A DNA stretch of 64,000 nt from Stenotrophomonas maltophilia. GTDB lineage: Bacteria > Pseudomonadota > Gammaproteobacteria > Xanthomonadales > Xanthomonadaceae. The stretch spans positions 115,142-179,141 of the forward strand of contig DEZI01000005.1 in the NCBI GenBank assembly GCA_002364755.1, read 5' to 3'. Numbering within the stretch: the first letter of the stretch is position 1; every line of letters starts with the position of its first letter. The notes under the pieces were generated by a model that did no database searches, was not told the origin of the DNA, and was given only the letters and a program-made list of their open reading frames with translations. Below are positions 61,033 through 64,000 of this stretch, one piece after another. The position numbers and the translations under genes are program-made.

Positions 61033-62148
61033 GTGGACACAGGGTTGCAGGAGCGGGTTGCCGGCCTGCTCCAGGAAGCCGGGGTCCGCATCGGCGGCAC
61101 CCAGCCGCAGGACATCCAGGTGCATGACCCGCGCTTCTTCGCGCGGGTCATCGCCCACGGTTCGCTCGGGCTGGGCGAAAGCTACATGGACGGCTGGTGG
61201 GACGCCAACGTCCTCGACGAATTCCTGGTCCAGCTGATGATGGCGCACGTCGATGATCGCGTGCATGGCTGGCGCGAGCTGGCCGATGCGCTGAAGGCGC
61301 GGCTGTTCAACCTGCAGGCCGGGCAGGGCAGCTATGAAGTCGGCCGCCGCCATTACGACCTCGGCAACGACCTGTACCAGGCCATGCTCGGCCAGCGCCT
61401 GGTCTACAGCTGTGGCTACTGGCGCAACGCCGTCGATCTGGATGCCGCGCAGGAGGCCAAGCTCGACCTGGTCTGCCGCAAGCTGGGCCTGCGCCCGGGC
61501 CAGCGCGTGCTGGACATCGGCTGTGGCTGGGGCGAGGCACTGAAGTATGCCGCCGAGCGTCATGGCGTCAGCGGCGTGGGCGTGACCATCTCGCAGGAGC
61601 AGGCAGCCTACGCGCGCGAGCTGTGCGCCGGTCTGCCCATCGAGATCCGCCTGCAGGATTACCGCGAACTGGACGAGCCGTTCGACGCGGTGTTTTCGAT
61701 CGGCATGTTCGAGCACGTGGGCGACAAGAACTACGACCGCTTCTTCGAGGTGGCGCGGCGCTGCCTGTCACCGCGCGGGCTGCTGCTGTTGCACAGCATC
61801 GGCAGCAACGTGTCCCGCCACCGCACCGATCCATGGATAGCGCGCTACATCTTTCCCAATTCGATGCTGCCGTCGGCCGCGCAGATCACCCGCGCCTTCG
61901 AAGGGCGCTTCGTGCTGGAGGACTGGCACAATTTCGGCACCGACTACGACCTGACCCTGCAGGCGTGGCGGCGCAACGTGGAGGCGGCGTGGCCGCAGCT
62001 GGACGCGCGCTACGACGAGCATTTCCGCCGCATGTGGCGGTTCTACCTGGCCGGGTCGATGGCCACGTTCCGCTGCCGGCATGCGCAGCTGTGGCAGCTG
62101 GTGCTGTCGCCGGAGGGTGTGCGCGGCGGGTACGTGGCGCCGCGGTAG
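61033..62148 (+). CDS. cfa: Cyclopropane-fatty-acyl-phospholipid synthase
   Basis: Membrane-lipid modifying methyltransferase of 371 residues that adds a methylene group from SAM to unsaturated acyl chains. GTG start after a GGAGGAC site. It has the N-terminal domain with LGLGESYMDGWWD, HYDLGNDLYQAMLGQRLVYSC, the SAM-binding RVLDIGCGWGEALKYAA and IGMFEHVGDKNYDRFF, and the C-terminal NFGTDYDLTLQAW. Full length. Confidence 0.95.
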   Translation: MDTGLQERVAGLLQEAGVRIGGTQPQDIQVHDPRFFARVIAHGSLGLGESYMDGWWDANVLDEFLVQLMMAHVDDRVHGWRELADALKARLFNLQAGQGSYEVGRRHYDLGNDLYQAMLGQRLVYSCGYWRNAVDLDAAQEAKLDLVCRKLGLRPGQRVLDIGCGWGEALKYAAERHGVSGVGVTISQEQAAYARELCAGLPIEIRLQDYRELDEPFDAVFSIGMFEHVGDKNYDRFFEVARRCLSPRGLLLLHSIGSNVSRHRTDPWIARYIFPNSMLPSAAQITRAFEGRFVLEDWHNFGTDYDLTLQAWRRNVEAAWPQLDARYDEHFRRMWRFYLAGSMATFRCRHAQLWQLVLSPEGVRGGYVAPR

Positions 62149-62166
62149 AGCGGTCGGCACCCACCA

Positions 62167-62189
62167 GTAGATCCACGCCATGAGCGGAT
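62167..62189. repeat. SMAG palindrome (imperfect)
   Basis: GTAG head followed by ATCCACGCCATGAGCGGAT, a decayed version of the ATCCACG/CGTGGAT stem seen at 14936 and 54307. Between convergent cfa and the peptidase gene. Confidence 0.6.
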
Positions 62190-62198
62190 GGCTCCAAT

Positions 62199-62228
62199 AA
62201 AAAACCGCCCGGTTTCCCGGGCGGTTTT
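62199..62228. terminator. Bidirectional terminator between cfa and dcp
   Basis: AAAAACCGCCCGG/CCGGGCGGTTTT stem with a 3-nt TTT loop. A-run on the left and T-run on the right allow it to end both convergent transcripts. Confidence 0.92.
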
Positions 62229-62252
62229 CATTTCACGCGACCGCGCGGGCGA

Positions 62253-64000
62253 TCAGTTGCCGGCGCCGGTCAGGCCACGCTTTTCCAGCAGCGGTTCGAT
62301 CTGCGGCTCGTGGCCGGCGAAATCGCGGAACAGCTGCATGGCATCCACGCTGCCACCCTTGGACAGCAGGGTCGCGCGGAAGTGGTCGCCGTTCTTGCGG
62401 CTCAGGCCACCGTTGTCCTTGAACCACTTCTGGGTGTTGGCGTCCAGCACTTCCGACCAGATGTAGGCGTAGTAGCCGGCCGAGTAGCCGCCCATGATGT
62501 GGCTGAAGTAGGGGGTACGGTAGCGCGGCGGAACCGCCGCGTAGTAGATGCCGTCCTTCTCCAGCGCGGCGCGCTCGAAGGCCATCACGTCCTTCGCCGC
62601 CGGCACCTTGTCGGCCGCCAGCTGGTGCCAGTTCTGGTCCAGCATCGCTGCACCCAGGTACTCGGTGGTGGCGAAGCCCTGGTTGAACTTGGCCGCGGCC
62701 AGCACCTTGTCCAGCAGCGCCTGCGGCATCGCCGAGCCGTTCTGGTAGTGCTTGGCGTAGTTCTTCAGGATGGCCGGGTTGTCGGCCCACATTTCGTTCA
62801 CCTGCGAGGGGAACTCGACGAAGTCGCGCGGCACGGCGGTGCCCGAGAAGTACGGGTACTTCACGTTGGAGAACATGCCGTGCAGGGCGTGGCCGAATTC
62901 GTGGAAGGTGGTGCTCACCTCATCCCAGGTCAGCAGGGTCGGCTGGCCGGCCGGCGGCTTGGGGATGTTGAGGTGGTTGGCGACCACCGGCTTGAAGCCG
63001 GTCAGCTTGGACTGCGAGACGTAGGAGTTCATCCAGGCGCCACCGCGCTTGGACGCACGCGCGTATGGGTCGAAGATGAAGATCGCCAGCTGGCTGCCGT
63101 CGGCATCGAACACGTCATAGACGGTGACGTCATCGTGGTACACCGGCAGGTCGGTGCGCTGCTTGAAGGTCAGGCCGAATTCCTGGTTGGCGGCGAAGAA
63201 CACGCCGTTCTCCAGCACGTTCTTCATTTCGAAGTACGGCTTGAGCTGGGATTCGTCGAAGTTGTACTTGGCCTGGCGCACCTTCTCGCTGTAGAACGCC
63301 CAGTCCCACGGCTCCAGCGCGAACGTCTTCTTGCCGGCGGCCTTCTGTTCCTTGTCGATCATCGCCTGCAGGTCGGCGGCTTCGCGCTTGGCGTTGGCCA
63401 CGGCGGCCGGGGCCAGCTTGCCCAGCATCGCGTTGACGGCTTCGGGGTTCTTCGCGGTCTGGTTGGTCAGGTTGTACGCGGCGAAGTTCGGGAAGCCCAT
63501 CAGCTTCGCCTTGTCGGCGCGCAGCTGCATGATGCGCGAGACAAGGGCGGTGTTGTCGAACTCACCACCGCGGCTGCCACGGGTGATCGAGGCTTCGTAG
63601 ATCTTCTGGCGCAGGTCGCGGTTGGCCAGGTTGGTCAGCGGCGGCTGGCCGGTGGTGTTGAGCAGGGTGATCACGTACTTGCCTTCCAGGCCGCGGGCCT
63701 TGGCGGCTTCGGCGGCGGCGGCGATCTGTTCCTGGGACAGGCCGTCGAGCTGCTTGACGTCGTCGACGGTGATCGCCGAGGCGTTCACTTCCGACTGCAC
63801 GTTCTGGCTGAACTTGGTGCCCAGGTTGGCCAGCTCGGCGTTCATGGTCTTCAGCGTCGCCTTGTCGGCCTCGGACAGCTTGGCGCCGGAGCGCACGTAG
63901 TTGTCGTAGTACTTCTCGACCAGGCGCACGCCTTCGGCGTCCAGGCCCAGCTGGCTGCGGGTGTCGTACAGCGCCTGGATGCGGGCGAACAGCTTGCCGT
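62253..64000 (-). CDS. dcp: Peptidyl-dipeptidase Dcp (M3 metallopeptidase), partial
   Basis: C-terminal part of a zinc metallopeptidase; the reading frame stays open to the window edge, so the start lies beyond 64000. The zinc-binding HEFGH lies in STTFHEFGHALHGMFSN, with FVEFPSQVNEMW downstream supplying the third ligand. GAWMNSYVSQSKL and YYAYIWSEVLDANTQKWF are typical of Dcp. It removes dipeptides from peptide C-termini. Whether the enzyme has a signal peptide cannot be seen here. Confidence 0.93.
   Translation of the reverse strand, partial: GKLFARIQALYDTRSQLGLDAEGVRLVEKYYDNYVRSGAKLSEADKATLKTMNAELANLGTKFSQNVQSEVNASAITVDDVKQLDGLSQEQIAAAAEAAKARGLEGKYVITLLNTTGQPPLTNLANRDLRQKIYEASITRGSRGGEFDNTALVSRIMQLRADKAKLMGFPNFAAYNLTNQTAKNPEAVNAMLGKLAPAAVANAKREAADLQAMIDKEQKAAGKKTFALEPWDWAFYSEKVRQAKYNFDESQLKPYFEMKNVLENGVFFAANQEFGLTFKQRTDLPVYHDDVTVYDVFDADGSQLAIFIFDPYARASKRGGAWMNSYVSQSKLTGFKPVVANHLNIPKPPAGQPTLLTWDEVSTTFHEFGHALHGMFSNVKYPYFSGTAVPRDFVEFPSQVNEMWADNPAILKNYAKHYQNGSAMPQALLDKVLAAAKFNQGFATTEYLGAAMLDQNWHQLAADKVPAAKDVMAFERAALEKDGIYYAAVPPRYRTPYFSHIMGGYSAGYYAYIWSEVLDANTQKWFKDNGGLSRKNGDHFRATLLSKGGSVDAMQLFRDFAGHEPQIEPLLEKRGLTGAGN

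Overview
The window is a high-GC chromosomal segment of a gammaproteobacterium of the family Lysobacteraceae (Xanthomonadaceae), most likely a Stenotrophomonas of the S. maltophilia group. The evidence is the protein repertoire (Oar-like TonB-dependent receptor, NfuA followed by a transmembrane repetitive protein, a MetX-family O-succinyltransferase) and many short GTAG-headed palindromes that match the SMAG repeats known from S. maltophilia. Most of it is ordinary core chromosome. No rRNA, CRISPR array, integrase or complete insertion sequence was seen.

Layout. 1-5940: pgaABCD on the minus strand, making and exporting poly-beta-1,6-N-acetylglucosamine, with a perfect CRP/Clp-type box upstream of pgaA. 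6626-8316: a CynX/NimT-type MFS transporter and two identical tRNA-Pro(CGG) genes. 8372-14964: cytochrome bd oxidase (cydA-cydB-cydX, minus) divergent from its assembly exporter (cydD-cydC, plus), with a perfect FNR box between them. 15036-16493: a DUF1294 membrane protein and a MetX-family acyltransferase. 16642-23433: the whole cytochrome c maturation operon ccmABCDEFGHI (minus). 23631-26152: an aminotransferase/omega-amidase pair and a small secreted protein. 26153-27250: a gene-poor stretch of unusual composition. 27353-31766: rluB-scpB-scpA (minus), then yciI-bolA (plus).

31930-45049 is the most distinctive part: a LacI-type regulator, a TonB-dependent receptor, a GH144-type (beta-1,2-glucanase-like) lipoprotein, a sugar-binding lipoprotein with two ABC permeases but no ATPase, a 1055-residue discoidin-like/(alpha/alpha)6 glycosidase-like protein, and a secreted endonuclease/exonuclease/phosphatase-fold enzyme. 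Stop-start overlaps mark an operon, and two similar LacI-type operators lie upstream of the regulator and of the GH144 gene. I read it as an uptake and degradation system for a beta-1,2-linked glucan, perhaps a substituted one.

45213-64000 holds rne and rluC (divergent), zupT, a TonB-like lipoprotein, phhB, nfuA, a transmembrane repetitive protein, a barnase/barstar-like pair, Mn superoxide dismutase, a degenerate EEP-fold protein, a peptide/H+ symporter, a rhomboid protease, small genes, cfa, and the 3' part of a Dcp-type peptidase cut by the window edge.

The main non-coding find is a family of three large structured intergenic elements (1-174, 6361-6533, 49950-50045). Each has a long outer stem whose sequence differs between copies while its pairing is kept, and a nearly constant inner block. 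Two copies carry an extra multi-hairpin insert where the third has a simple hairpin loop.
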